Notes under the pieces: generated by a model | Seen by the model: only the letters and a program-made list of their open reading frames with translations | Databases searched by the model: none | What the model was told of the DNA's origin: nothing | In this document: positions 21,144-32,785 of the stretch, in pieces | Layout of the letters: each line of letters starts with the position of its first letter | Position numbering within the stretch: position 1 is the first letter of the stretch | Program-made: the position numbers and the translations under genes | NCBI GenBank assembly: GCA_036346205.1 | Contig: JARFJB010000978.1 | Span: forward strand, 20,098-84,097 | Origin: Vesta saturnalis | Taxonomy: Eukaryota; Arthropoda; Insecta; Coleoptera; Lampyridae | Direction of reading: 5' to 3' | DNA length: 64,000 nt

Positions 21144-21532
21144 ATGGTGGACAAGTTTGGACGCTCTCATGTTCACGCTCAATTCCATAAACTGCTAAAA
21201 TCGCAATTCTCCATTACCGACGATAAGTTTAATGTCGAAAATAAGCGTTTAACTAATGTAGCCGATCCCATCGAACCTCAAGACGCGCTAACCTTACAGC
21301 ACTATCAACTGACGAGGTTCCATTTAAATGGGAACCGCTTAAGAGCGGTAGCCGATCCTCAAGAAGACTCGATGCCATAAATAAAGGTTACCTCGAGTTT
21401 TGTCTTCAGTTAGTGACGTCGCTTATAAATGATGTTCGTAATTATGTTGAGGTAGTACAAGCAGATTTAAATGCAACTAAAGAAACGTTAAGTAAAGGAT
21501 GGAACGATAAGGAAGGATGGAACAAGTGGTAA
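21144..21532 (+). pseudogene. Short conserved Polinton-type protein (KRLTNVADP motif)
   Basis: ATG 21144 (MVDKFGRSHVH), 9 bases after the previous stop. The diagnostic part is ENKRLTNVADPIEPQDALTL, a pattern also used in phage-like fibre repeats. After a frameshift near 21365 it continues DAINKGYLEF, then a helical NYVEVVQADLNATKETL, ending at TAA 21530. It overlaps the integrase start by 16 bases. A fibre or attachment role is possible but only inferred. Confidence 0.5.
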
Positions 21533-22412
21533 ACGAGTTGCATAAACCGGCACGCAAAAATTTCCCTCGTAGACGCACTATTATTAAGGGATTCGATGAT
21601 CTATGGCAAGCCGATTTAGCTGAATTTATACCTTACTCCAAACAGAATAAGGGCTACAGATACATCCTGGTAGTTATCGACTGTTTCTCTAAATACCTAT
21701 GGACGAGAGGTTTGAAGACGAAGACGGGGGTAGAAGTTATGAAAGCTATGCAAACCATTTTTAAAGAACGGACTCCCAAAAATCTTCAAACAGATGCTGG
21801 AAAAGAGTTCTACAATAAGCATTTCGCTAACCTGATGATAAAACATAACATTAATCACTATTCCACCTACAGCACTAAAAAGGCTAGCATAGCAGAAAGA
21901 GTGATTAGGACAATCAAGAATACCCTGTATAAAAAATTTGGGGTGCATGGAAAATACGTATGGATTGGTCCACTTCTCGAAGAAGTGACGACAGAGTACA
22001 ATAACCGTAAACATCGAACGATCGGAATGAAACCTAGCGAAGTAAATGCTAACACAAAGCTTAATGTATATTCGAATCTGAAAATCTTTAATAAAAACCA
22101 TCGGTTTATGGTGGGTGACATAGTCCGCATTAGTAAATTTAAAAGCATCTTTGATAAAGGTTATATACCAAACTGGTCTAGTGAACTTTTCAAGATTGTT
22201 AAAGTACGCGTAACCAATCCGGTCACGTACTTGCTAGAAGACATGAAAGATACACCTATACTAGGTGGATTTTATGGACAGGAACTGCAAAAGCTAAATA
22301 TCCGGATGTGTACTTGGTGGAAAAGGTCATTCGACGTAAGAAGAATAAAGTGTACGTAAATGGTTGGGATTAAACGAATACTCGTGGATCGACGATGACA
22401 ATAAAGTTTTAT
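21517..22412 (+). CDS. Retroviral-type (DDE) integrase with chromodomain-like tail
   Basis: ATG 21517 opens 280 codons, the longest intact gene of the element. Catalytic residues are D33 (LWQADLAEF), D93 (LQTDAGKEF) and E127 (SIAERVIRT). VVIDCFSKYLW and YNNRKHRTIGMKPSE are typical of Polinton integrases. A SH3-like segment follows (VGDIVRISK, FDKGYIPNWS, YLLEDM). The chromodomain-like end (EKVIRRKKNKVYV) is split by a one-base deletion at about 22355 relative to the copy near 55195 and stops at TAA 22410. The N-terminus lacks a zinc-binding HHCC part, so the start may be truncated. It would insert the element into host DNA. Confidence 0.85.
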
Positions 22413-22503
22413 AAGCATATTATTGTTAACTACTTAACTAGAAATAAAACTCAAATTTATAAGCAATAGAGGATTGTATAATAAGCTCATTTGTATTTCA
22501 ATA

Positions 22504-22620
22504 ATGCCGGTAAAAACAACAAGCAGTTTGGAACACTTAAATTACTGTAGAAAGCATCACTATTGGTTTAATAAAGGATATAAATGTCCGGCTTGTATAG
22601 GTATCGACTATTATGAATAA
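22504..22620 (+). CDS. 38-aa zinc-ligand small protein, conserved in three copies
   Basis: ATG 22504 to TAA 22620, intact. The protein MPVKTTSSLEHLNYCRKHHY continues with a C-P-A-C pair, giving a C-x3-H and C-x2-C ligand set, like a single treble-clef or zinc knuckle. The same ORF lies directly after the integrase tail in both palindrome arms (55278, disrupted; 58804-58911 minus, intact, 35 aa), so selection or common ancestry keeps it next to the integrase. It could be a regulator or the missing zinc domain of the integrase; both are inference. Confidence 0.65.
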   Translation: MPVKTTSSLEHLNYCRKHHYWFNKGYKCPACIGIDYYE

Positions 22621-22762
22621 TAAATTATTGTAATATAGTGTACTTAAGGTACAGACTAACATAGGATGTAATTTCTGTAAGAAAAATAATAATAAAAGAC
22701 AAATTGTAATTTATTTTTTATTAATAAAAACATACTGATATATACATAATTTTTTGTTTAAT

Positions 22763-23381
22763 CTATCTAATTATCTTATGTATTAGATCTAAAGTGTCTC
22801 TGTAGTCCTCAAACTTAACTGATGGCCATTTCCCAGAGTCAGGTCCGCTTGTCCAACCTAATCGTTCGCCTTCCGGACCTTTTTCAACGTTTTCTAGAAT
22901 CCAGTTGTATATTGTGAAATGTTCATAATTTTTGACGGTTCAAAAGTGTATTTAAAGTTTTGCTCATTAATTACATCGATATATAGCTTAAGTGATTTAC
23001 AGTTAGCATAATAAGCAGCAGTTGAAATAAATTCGTTAGTAGCCCAAGTAATGTTTCTTAATATTTTCGATACTATATTGTACTTTAGGTGTAAAGCAAT
23101 TATCATTATCGTTTAGCAAGTTACATACATATCTTTTAATAGAAATTTTTAAATTTAAGGAAACATTAATTTGACCAATTACATTTTCTAATTAATGTGT
23201 TAATCGTATCGATACACGCTCCATCTGCATTCTCAGCATACCACTTAAAGCATTCATCACGTATTACAATGTTCTGAAGTATGTTAGCAACTAGAATATA
23301 AACCTCTATAGAACCCTTCCCCATTAAGGCATGCTTCAAAAATTTCTTATAAATTTCTTGCGAGGAATGTTCCTCATCCAT
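22763..23381 (-). pseudogene. Unrecognised gene downstream of the polymerase
   Basis: Minus frame from ATG 23379 (MDEEHSSQEIYKKFLKHAL) is open for 71 codons, then frameshifts near 23165 and 22915 lead to TWATNEFISTAAYYANC, YIDVINEQNFKY and GWTSGPDSGKWPSVKFEDYR with a stop at 22763-22765. It looks like one helical protein of about 200 residues. It lies 67 bases after the polymerase stop on the same strand. No family recognised. Confidence 0.45.
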
Positions 23382-23447
23382 TTTTTTTTTAGAGATTGGT
23401 GATTACTCATTTTATGATTTCTACAACAACAAAAGAAAAGTATAAGA

Positions 23448-26400
23448 TCATGTAACATTAAATCCCCAAGGACGAGTATCAGTTAACCCAAAATGTATTA
23501 ATCTTTTATCATCATAAGGACTAAGAACCACCTTATTTTGTTTTATTGTAAACACCGAATGTTTTTTTGATCTTATAAGACGCTGGTGACGCTTTACAAT
23601 GTTATAGTCGAACAGAGCCCTTTTATAATCATCTAATGTAACTTGTCTGACACTAGCCGATGTAGAACCTTTGGACTTCATTACAACTTTGAGTTGGTTA
23701 ACAGAGTATGCATACATTTTTGAGCGTAAACCAACAAACTCTAACATAATTTTACCGTGATTTTCATCTTTCATTAAGCCTGGCACTTTTTTGTTAACTA
23801 ATGGAATGTTATAAACGTTATCGGATCATAGTCTGAGGTATCAAATCTATTAATATCCTCTTTCATACTCTGATATATGTCGGGTACAGAGAAGGCATAC
23901 ACAAGACTGTCTGTATCCGTATACAAGAGTTTGGCATTATTTTTAAATTTCTTTAAAATATAATTATAATGAAAATCATATAAAAGGTTTTTGAAACATC
24001 TAATACCGAAAATCCTGCATATATAGGTTTATTCAAAAACTTCCAATTTGTTCATTTCTATTATAATCATGTCGTTGTCAAATATAGTACAATTGTGAAA
24101 ATTGGGTTTGGATATAAGTGCGCGAGCCCCAAAGCGACCTTCCCATTTTGTGACTAAACGCACATCCTTATATTTGCGAACATTTTCCATAAGTTTACCA
24201 AAAACGCTATTAATCATTAATTTAAAAAGTTCTTATCAAATTCATTTTTGATTCCTGCCTTAACATTGTGTTCAAAGCTATATATGTTTTAACCACGCCG
24301 ACTGTTTGAAACGTAAAACCCGATTTACTTTAACTAGTCTTAATCCCTGCTCTAAATACATTTTAAATTCCTATAGTGAAGAACGTAGTTACGTTTTGGG
24401 TACAATGTGAGCAATAATTTCTTTAATTTGGATTTGGAATACGGGGCTGGGGTATCATGTGCTCAGGTGCCAAAGGTAGATCGCTATGGGACTCATGTAA
24501 CTCTGTGGGTAATCCAAGTCACAATCTATGATGTACCCAATGTCTGAATCGTTAGGATTATTTAATATGCATTCAATATTAGGCTCATCGATGAAAGAAA
24601 ATTCCCCATATGGTAAAAATTCTTCCATTGTTCTTCCATAAAGGTTGTTAATATCATAATAAATTAAAAAGCTCGTTGGGATACTAGAATCGTAGCTTTC
24701 ACCCATGTATTTATTATTAGCTTTCGCGTAACGGTTGGAACACTGCGATACTCCTCCTCTAATACCTCTTTCGATGAACATAACCATGTCGATATCGGTA
24801 AAAAGTTCTAATCTAACTTGAGAAATTTTTAACATTGCATCAAATGCCAAACCTGGCGCTGTATAATAATAAAGAGGGTCCAGTTGATATGCGCTTAAGC
24901 AGGTTCGACGAAAATTTTCAAAAACATCCGCCAAAAGTAAAACATCTGTTTTTAGATATAAATCCGAGTATTGACCTAACGTTTCAAGTCTAAACGTATT
25001 CCAAACATTAACGGCATGCATATAATCTTTATCCGTAATATCTTTGTTTTGAAGCTTACTAAAAAATGCAGTTTTTGGAGGTAAAGTAGTTTCATTAAGT
25101 TTATCCCAAGAATCAACATATTCATATGGAAAGACTCCCTTACAAACTAATAAATTAAATTCATTATCACTATTACAATTTGATCGGGTAATATTTTTTT
25201 TATCATTCTCCAAATATGATGACAATTTCTCAATACTGCTACTCATGAACCTAAAGGAGTCAATAAACCTATAGTGTATCCTTGTATTGTTGACTAATTT
25301 GGTGATTGAAATGTATTTTTGTTTATTTAACGGTAAAAGTTTGACCTGGCCCGGAAAACCGTTTGCTAATTCGCGAATAATAAAGTGTGAATCGTAACCA
25401 CTAAGATTGTGAAACACTACAGGTATAACATGGAACACCTTAAAATTTAAATTACAACCTCTGTGTGCCGCGGATCTATACTTTCCTGTCAAATGATCGT
25501 GGTCTCTAACTTTAATATTATCCCCCGTAAATGGTTTCCTACAAATATGACTATACCGCATTCTCAAAATCTTTAATCTGATCTTGTGTTAGGTTATCCA
25601 TTGGTACAACCATATTAAATATATTGTTAACCCAATACGCCAAATTTAATAATTCATTAACAAACCACGTAATACAATCCTCGCCCCTGTACAACTGAAA
25701 TTTAGATAATGAGTCGTTATAAGAACATTTCAAATAATAAGCTATACTAAAGGGAACATGTTTTTCGCATACACGTGTATTACTTCCTTCATCGTCTACC
25801 TGAGAGGATTTTTCAAGTATGCTTTCAAGGTCTGCATAAATGACGAACGGTACTTTTTCTTGATATGTGAAATGTTTAAATTCTAAAATTTTCATCGTCA
25901 CTCATCGGTAATCTAGAGGAACACGTATTAATTTCGTGACAACGAGCTATATGCTTTTCTAAAAGAATGTTTGTAGTGAAATGATTCAGACATCGATTAC
26001 AAAAAATTTTTGTATGATCCCTATTGGATAGTTGCTTGGCAAACAGAGCTGACATACTTTTTATCCAAGTAAAGTGATAAAATGTATTATTATTACTATT
26101 AATGTAACTTGGTATACCTTCTTCTGCACCACATTTGTTATTTGAATCGCAAGGTAAAATCAGTAAATTAATTGACTCTGTTATTCATGTGGTTCTCACT
26201 TAGTAAAAATGGAAACACTTTTTTACCCTTTACAAAATATAAGTTAATTGAAAGGTTGTTTAACTTTTCAAATTTGCCGATGTCGTTTAATTTAATAGGA
26301 AACTGAATAGATTCATATTTAAAATATCGCTAAAATGAGGATAACTAAAACTCTATATGATTTTGTACTGGAAATAAAGCAGATACTATGGCCCACAAGA

Positions 26401-27128
26401 AAGAAACAGTATTCATCATTATTTTTACATTAACAACTGCCCGCTTCATTGCTATGAAGTTAGGTACTTTAACATACGTCGAAACACCTCCTTACAGGAA
26501 TGTAACTGTTAATATTAACCTGTGTAAAATTTCTTGCAATGCCCATCCTGAATTTCCGCAAACTCTTCTAATTTTGCCTGAAGTTTATCGAATACATGCG
26601 TTTTGTACCATTGTTTAAGATCGGTACCAACATCTAATTTCATTTTGGAAGCAAACGTTTTAAGTCTCAAGGTTTTGAGGTTGAATGAAATGACACGCTA
26701 AAACGACATTTACTTTAAGCATTGATTGTCGTAACATTACATTAATTTTTCTCGAAAAACTTTTCAAGAATACTAGCGGATCTTTAATATTTAAATTGAC
26801 TATAATACCTGTAAGTAATCTGTCATTGAAGCAAGATTGTACATCGTGCCACTAAGTTACTTGAACTGATTGCCACCAGTCTTATCTAAAGTCTGTCTTA
26901 ATTGATTTAATTTCGCCAGATAACATTTGAGAATTGATAAATTACTTTCAAGTCTAAGTGGATTTTCATTTACAGTATACATTTGAATTTTAATAAATTT
27001 TTCAAAGTCCTGATATTATTTCTTAACATATGAATATGCCTGGTTATTTCATCCTTAGTTTTCAATAGTTTAATAGCTTTTCGAATTACCTTAATTAATT
27101 CATAAACAGAAACCGAATTTATATTCAT
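23448..27128 (-). pseudogene. Protein-primed family B DNA polymerase (Polinton type)
   Basis: A broken gene of about 1220 codons. From the N-terminus: a helical start (about 27128), the block AVVNVK (about 26430), IKLNDIGKFEKLNNLSINLY (about 26250), a zinc-finger-like CNRCLNHF region (about 25985), the exonuclease-side FIDSFRFMSSS, YLKTDVLLLADVF (about 24950), palm motif A YYDINNLYG (about 24645), NSVFGK (about 24210), and the palm motif C YTDTDS at 23906-23923. The last part reads LSPYDDKRLIHFG and ends at 23448. At least eight frameshifts. It would replicate the linear genome from a terminal protein. It converges on the integrase block. Confidence 0.85.
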
Positions 27129-27540
27129 ATCTAATTATTTTAACTGCTTATTTACCTTAGAAGCTATAATAAATGTAAACAAATATTATTTAAATTTAAC
27201 ACACGAACAATTTAAAAATCAGCGTAACTGGGGAGTGACCGTTTTGTTAACTATTTTCAGACTACAAAACACTTTAGAACTTACAAAGACAATTGTCGGA
27301 AGGTAATCGTTTAAGCTGCGATATCATCTTACGTACATCATCGGTTTATATACCTTCAAGTTAACGATAGATACAAACCCGATGGTCAACGAGTTTATGG
27401 AACATTGATGTCTTTCAAAAGATAAGAAATAGAGCAAGGTTATAAAATAGTATAAGATAATACATATATATAATGAACCAAGGCCGCCTTTCAATATCAT
27501 AAAAGATTGACAACCAAAGCGCTTAAAGTTATTTTTGACA
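27129..27540. other. No recognisable gene
   Basis: AT-rich sequence between the polymerase start and a minisatellite; may hold the polymerase promoter. Nothing specific seen. Confidence 0.4.
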
Positions 27541-27544
27541 TTTT

Positions 27545-28060
27545 TGCATTTCGTATGAATGACCCCAAAATTGCCAAAATGTAATTTGACACCCCAAAAT
27601 TACCAAAAAATGTAATTTGACACCCCAAAATTACCTAAAATGTAATTTGACACTTCAAAATTACAAAATGTAATTTGACATCAAAATTACAAAAAATGTA
27701 ATTTGACAAAAATTATATTGACAAAATTACCAAAAATATTTGACACCCCACAGAATTGGAAAATGTAAATTTGACAAATAAAATTACTAATTTAATTTTT
27801 TTCCTTAAGGTGAAATATTCACAAAATGTAATTTGACACAAAACATAAAAAATGTAATTTGACAAAAATTATCCATTTAATTTGACAAAATTATCAAAAA
27901 TGTAATTTGTTACTAAAATGTAATTTGACACCCCACAGAATTGTGGAAAATGTAAATTTGACAACCCCCTAAATTGTCTATAATGTAATTTGACACCTCA
28001 AAAATTACCTCAATATAATTATACGACACTCCAAAATTATAGAAAATTGCCAACAATTAA
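27545..28060. repeat. Degenerate minisatellite, TGTAATTTGACACC unit
   Basis: About 16 units of 25-35 bp sharing AAAATGTAATTTGACA and CCCCAAAATTACC. Unit length varies by short deletions. Noncoding. Confidence 0.9.
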
Positions 28061-28217
28061 AGTTTGACATAATTGATTATATTTCCTTTATCATTTCCGC
28101 TTGTTTTGCCAACGTTAACAAAACCTACACCTATATATACGTTTAACATTGCACTTCTTATTCAGTTATTATATGTACATCTACATTGCAATAACACGTA
28201 TACATATATACATTACA

Positions 28218-28805
28218 ATGGCGTCATTATGCAAAAAACAAATTGAGTTTAAAAAGAAAACGAAAACCACAAATACTGCAGCACTTGCTGGTGCAGCCAG
28301 CTAGTAGTACTGCTGTATCACTACCGCAGCCACTACCACCATTATCATCACCTGCAGATATTCCTGTGATAAGTATCCGGGACAGTGACGTCGAAGAAGA
28401 TTTTGCACGCTACTTCGAAAAGTAAGTTACTTATTTTTCAATTTATGTATGATGATTGCATTATTAATGTGATTCATTTTCCACTTACAGTATCTCCTGC
28501 TACTACCGCGGTAGCATCGCCGGCGTGGATGCGTGTAAAACCTCCTGCTGCTCGACATGCCTTCGCAAGGCACCAACTCCTGAGACGTGTCAACCCCCGA
28601 GCCGCGGTAAGGCTGCATCATCTGCGGAAACAAATTTGGAATGGCTGCGTGATTTCTGCATTTCGAACCAAGATCGGTGGCTGAATTAAATCGTGTGGCC
28701 CGGCTAACAAAAAAGCTGAGGCCACGGACGATTCATCGGCCGAAAAACTGGTCGGAATGCAGAACAGTGTTTCGTGCCTTACAATATGGATCCTTAGAGT
28801 GTTAA
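28218..28805 (+). pseudogene. Unrecognised small ORF, probably spliced
   Basis: ATG 28218 is followed by a Pro/Ser-rich reading (LPQPLPPLSSPADIPVIS) and an acidic end (RDSDVEEDFARYFE). A GTAAGT donor at 28422 and TTCCACTTACAG acceptor ending 28489 frame a 68-base intron. Downstream frames give an Arg/His-rich 60-codon stretch to 28684 and a basic end (RLTKKLRPRTIHRPKNWSE) closing near 28802. It is much more GC-rich than the flanks. I do not recognise it; frameshifts prevent a firm model. Confidence 0.4.
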
Positions 28806-28879
28806 ATAGTTTAGTGTAGTTTAGTTTTTTTATTTTTCTAAAGTAGTTTTAATTTTGTTGTTTTTTTGTAAAATAAATG

Positions 28880-29880
28880 TTTAATTCTTTTTCCTTTTTT
28901 TTCTTATAGGAAATATTCAGATCCCAATTGTAGAGGTTTTGAAAAAATTTTAATTCTTTTTTTTTCCTTAAGGTGAAATATTCACATCACCTATAACTAT
29001 AAAGTGTAAGATTATACATCAAAAAGTATTGCAATTTTGGAATTAAACATGTAAAAAATCAAAGTAGTTGATAACGATTTTCAATTTTTCCAAGTTCAAA
29101 ATCTCTTTGATGTCACTAAAGTTTTAGTAAGATGAAATTTGTTTTCGTTACATGATTATCCATTTATTTCGTTAAATATTATACTTAAATACAGTTTTTA
29201 AAAGATTCTTGTTATAGGATACAAATTTCCTTAATAAAACATCTAACTGGTAACATAATAATAATAATATTTAGAACAAAATCTCAAATTTTACATGATT
29301 TTAAAAATGTACATACTTTTCTTAAAACAAGCATTAGAAATTTATATGAACTTATGATTTTATAATATAGTTAAATCAAACTTCATAACACATTATTTAT
29401 TTATTTTGCACCCTTCTTATTTTAAACTCTTCATCTTCAGCTTCACCTCGTACATTTCCAACGTTCTCATCACTATATAATATAATTGTTAGACTAGTGT
29501 TATTTTAAATAAATGTTTATTTTATTTATTTTATATATATATTTTTATAGTGAAATATTCAGATCACCTATAATGTGTAGAGGTTGTGAAAATAAATGTT
29601 TTAATTCTTTTTCCTTATGGTAAAATATTCACATCAACTATAACACAGTTTTAATAAGATGAAATTTGTTTTGTTACATGATTATCCATTTATTTCGTTA
29701 AAATATTATACATAAATACAGTTTTAAAAGATTCTTTTATAGGATACAAATTTCCGTAATGAAACATCTAATTGGGTAACTTAATATTTGGAAGAACAAA
29801 ATCCCAAATTTTACATGATTTAAAAATTTACATACTTTTCTTAAAACAAGCATTAGAAATTTATATGTGAAAATGCGTAC
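28880..29880. repeat. Direct duplication, about 300-430 bp
   Basis: 28965-29400 and 29600-29880 share GGTGAAATATTCACATCA (with changes), AAGATGAAATTTGTTTT, ACATGATTATCCATTTATTT and GATACAAATTTCC. The second copy lacks about 100 bp. Noncoding. Confidence 0.75.
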
Positions 29881-30115
29881 ACCCCTAAATCTACCTTCTA
29901 AATCTTTAATTTTTCATATCAACACCTCCAACCTCTTCTTTCACTCAACAATAGTTCATACTTGTTCTTTTTTATTTCCATACTCGAAGCTGTCTCATTC
30001 TTCTATTTATTTCATACACCTCTAAATCTACCTTTAAATCTTTAATTTTCGTATCAACACCTCCAACCTCTTCTTTCGCTCCACAATAGTTAATACTTGT
30101 TCTTTTCTTGCGTTT
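29881..30115. repeat. About 130-bp tandem duplication
   Basis: ACCCCTAAATCTACCTT, ATCAACACCTCCAACCTCTT and CACAATAGTT-like blocks occur twice (29890 and 30020). Noncoding. Confidence 0.75.
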
Positions 30116-30289
30116 CCTATCTTGCATACTACCATTTTCGTCATTTCTGCTAATACTAAATCACACACACACCCAAGGAAGCCTTTTTATTATAAATCTA
30201 CATCCTTCAAAACCGCTAACCTAGGCTTCTTCTTCTTCTTTTTCCATGAACTTATTCTATTTTTACACTTCTAAGAAATGTTATACGAT

Positions 30290-30565
30290 ATCCCTACAGA
30301 TCAATAATCTTTGACCTTGACCACTACACTTTTAGACTTCTAAGAATTGTAATATGATGATGAAATGATATTGCAATTTCTATTTTTACTTTGACCTTGA
30401 CCTGCTCCAAAATTTAAATTCCCCCCAAAAGCATGCTTCAAACGTCCTTGAGGCGTGGAGCGGTTCTGGCATAATGAGAAACTCACTTGACCTTGAAATA
30501 AATCCCATAAGATTTAATGGGTGACCTTGAAGTGGAGTAGCTCCGGCCTTATATTACTACTATAA
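30290..30565 (-). repeat. Fragment of the palindrome outer end with TGACCTTGA sites
   Basis: The stretch matches the right arm around 62770-63310 (CTCCAAAATTTAAAT, GGTTCTGGCATAA, GACCTTGAAATAAATCC). It has four TGACCTTGA sites (30311, 30392, 30488, 30520 approximately). It abuts the truncated THAP transposase, so insertion of this fragment may have cut that gene. Confidence 0.75.
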
Positions 30566-30576
30566 CCCCTAAGTTT

Positions 30577-31700
30577 TTAAGCGCATTTCCACCCTTGATC
30601 ACAAACTATTGCTTTAATGTTGATGCCTGTTTGTTTTAAATTCTGGATGCAAGATTTAATTAGTTCTGCCAGATATTTATATTTGACCCCAGTATGGCTC
30701 AGAAAGTATCCTACGGGCAATTTCCACTTTGAATAAATGCCTCGGATCATAAAAACTAGCGCTTTTTTGGCTGTTTTATTGTATCTACCTAAATGACCGA
30801 GATCTTCAAACCCTTCAATGAAATCCATTGCCTCCCCAGATATTCTTTTATAGCCATTTCATCAAAACATAAAGTCACCTTTTCAATAGCATCCATTGTA
30901 TTCACTTTCAACTTTATCTGGTGAAAAAATGTTGAACTGAACCCAGGTTTAAATTTTGAAGTTCCAATCCACTGTTTAATGGTTGACAGACCAGGTAATA
31001 TAATATTTTGTTTTCTTAAAAATTTATAGGTAGATGGTGATTTGTAATACAGGGATATGGACAATTCTTTTTCATCTTTTAACCATTGAGTCTTTCTCTT
31101 TCGTAGGGTTTGCATTCGAACAAGTGAGATTGAGAAGAACTATACTGAAAAGAAGTAAAGATATTTTGGATGGATGTTGTGTTAAACTTATGTTTATTCA
31201 GTTTCATTTTATACTTCGATATCAATGATCTCTTGTTTTTTAAACTTTTATTTTGTTTATTAATTACTTCTTTTAAATATTTCATTTTGGAGGTGTCATC
31301 TTCATTTGTAGTCAATAACAATACGCGTTTCACTGATCTTTTCTTTGAGGGGATATTAATGGAAGTTCTGATACATCTTCTAAAAACTGTCCTGTTGATG
31401 GGGAAATTTTTGGAGGCGTTTTCCATTCTGCGGTATATTTGGATGTTGATGGTTGATGCATTGACGGTGAGTTAACCATCAAAGCTCGTGCGGATGAGGA
31501 TTTTGTCGAATACACCTTTGTTGGTGTCCAAACCTTTAATGAATCAGTGATATACTGTTCGGTACTCGTCTTTGCGAAGTCTTTTTCTCTCCCATTGGTA
31601 AAGTCGCTTAATGTAAAATGGTGTTCGCAAATAAATTTTTTCTTAGTGACTCGGGACTTAAATTGGCCATTTTAGCATTTCCTAAAAATATTACTCATTT
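30577..31700 (-). pseudogene. THAP/P-element-type transposase (THAP9-like)
   Basis: From the 5' side (right): a THAP zinc-finger end ICEHHFTLSDF (about 31610-31645, with the C-x2-H pair), a basic and coiled-coil region (MKYLKEVINKQNKSLKNKRS), then FLRKQNIILPGLSTIKQWIG (about 31015-30955), CFDEMAIKEYL, and after a frameshift near 30830 MDFIEGFEDLGHLGR, VFMIRGIYSKWKLPVGYFLS and AIVCDQG. This is the P-element transposase order. The gene is cut at 30577 next to the repeat fragment, losing the GTP-binding and C-terminal part. The first THAP Cys pair is not visible. Confidence 0.8.
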
Positions 31701-31921
31701 ATTAGGCTTCAAATGGAAGAATAAAATATGCATGCATTTATATTTTATATACGGTAAAATGTCCAAATATGCACTAAAATTTATTTTTTATAGAAGGTTA
31801 ACAATCGACTTTTTTTCACTACCGCTAAATCGACTTATTAGCTCATTTTACAACTTTTGACCGGTGTGTTGCTTTTGCGTGTGCGGTGTCATCAATCGAA
31901 GTATCTTACTTTTTAATCTTG

Positions 31922-32785
31922 TTCCGGAGTTGGTCAATTCCGCCAAAGTGAGATATTTTCATGGAATAATGGCTAAAGAGCGGATTGGTTGGACCTGTCG
32001 ATTGTTGCGAAACTAAATTGCTAATGTAACACAAAGCGGCGTTAGATCATAGGTTGTGGTATTTAGTCCTTTTCTTTAAAAATTAAAAATATGAGTTTTA
32101 TGCAAAAGATGCGGATATCACAGAGTAATCAATGATCTTGACAGCAACAGGTCAGGGTGTATTATTAAAGATATTTATACAGTTATACAATTTATATAAT
32201 TCTTTTATATTAATCAAAACATCAGCATTTCGCAATAGCCACATCTAAAATAAATGTTTAATACTTTCACGCGTTTCAATTGTTTGATAATTATATTTAT
32301 ATTATATTATAATTAATATACAATTTTGAATACACTAAACTGCACATCTATGAGTTGTCTGACCCTCACGCTTAAGTCGATTTTAAAGGGTGCACTTTTG
32401 TTTGCCGTTTACCTGAACCGGCTTTATTTTGCAAGTGACGCATCTTCGTTTAATCTGGCCCGGTATTTATACCAAAAAATATCCGTGGTGAAATTGGCCC
32501 CTCCACAGTTGTGGCGGAATTAAACCACACTTGTACGGGGTTTAGTAATCCTACCGGTCATTTCCCCCGGATAAAAACACATTTATTAACATTTTTTCCG
32601 TCAAAACTTATTTTTTTGAAGATATGTACCTACTAAATCTACAAAAAACCTATGATCTAACGCCGCTTCGAATCATATTCGTAGGTAATTTAGTTTAGCA
32701 TATTTCACATGTCGCACTAATCTGCTCTTTAGGCATTTTTACATGAAAATATATCTATTCGTGGCGGAATTGAACAACTCCGCTT
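31922..32785. mobile_element. Nonautonomous DNA transposon (MITE-like) with about 135-bp terminal inverted repeats
   Basis: Left end GGAGTTGGTCAATTCCGCCA through GCGGCGTTAGATCATAGGTT (31927-32056) is mirrored by AACCTATGATCTAACGCCGC through GGCGGAATTGAACAACTCC (32648-32783). A 65-codon plus frame inside (32326-32523) has no motif. No transposase. Confidence 0.8.

Larger units (their letters stand above)
12805..27128. mobile_element. Polinton/adintovirus-like provirus B (coding core)
   Basis: The block holds the hallmark Polinton set: retroviral-type integrase, protein-primed family B polymerase, packaging ATPase, adenain-like protease, major capsid and penton-like proteins, plus a PLA2-domain protein. 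Structural and integration genes run on plus and the polymerase converges on minus. The left limit is the sequence repeated inversely at 48940-49062; a right terminal repeat beside the polymerase was not found. Every long gene is broken, so the copy is dead. Confidence 0.85.

Noticed and set aside
21697..22148. Two long minus ORFs over the integrase
   Set aside because: Shadows of the clearly real integrase on the plus strand.
27545..28060. CRISPR-like array
   Set aside because: Units vary in length, run without unique spacers, and the setting is eukaryotic. It is a minisatellite.
32326..32523. 65-codon ORF inside the MITE
   Set aside because: No transposase motif; probably chance.
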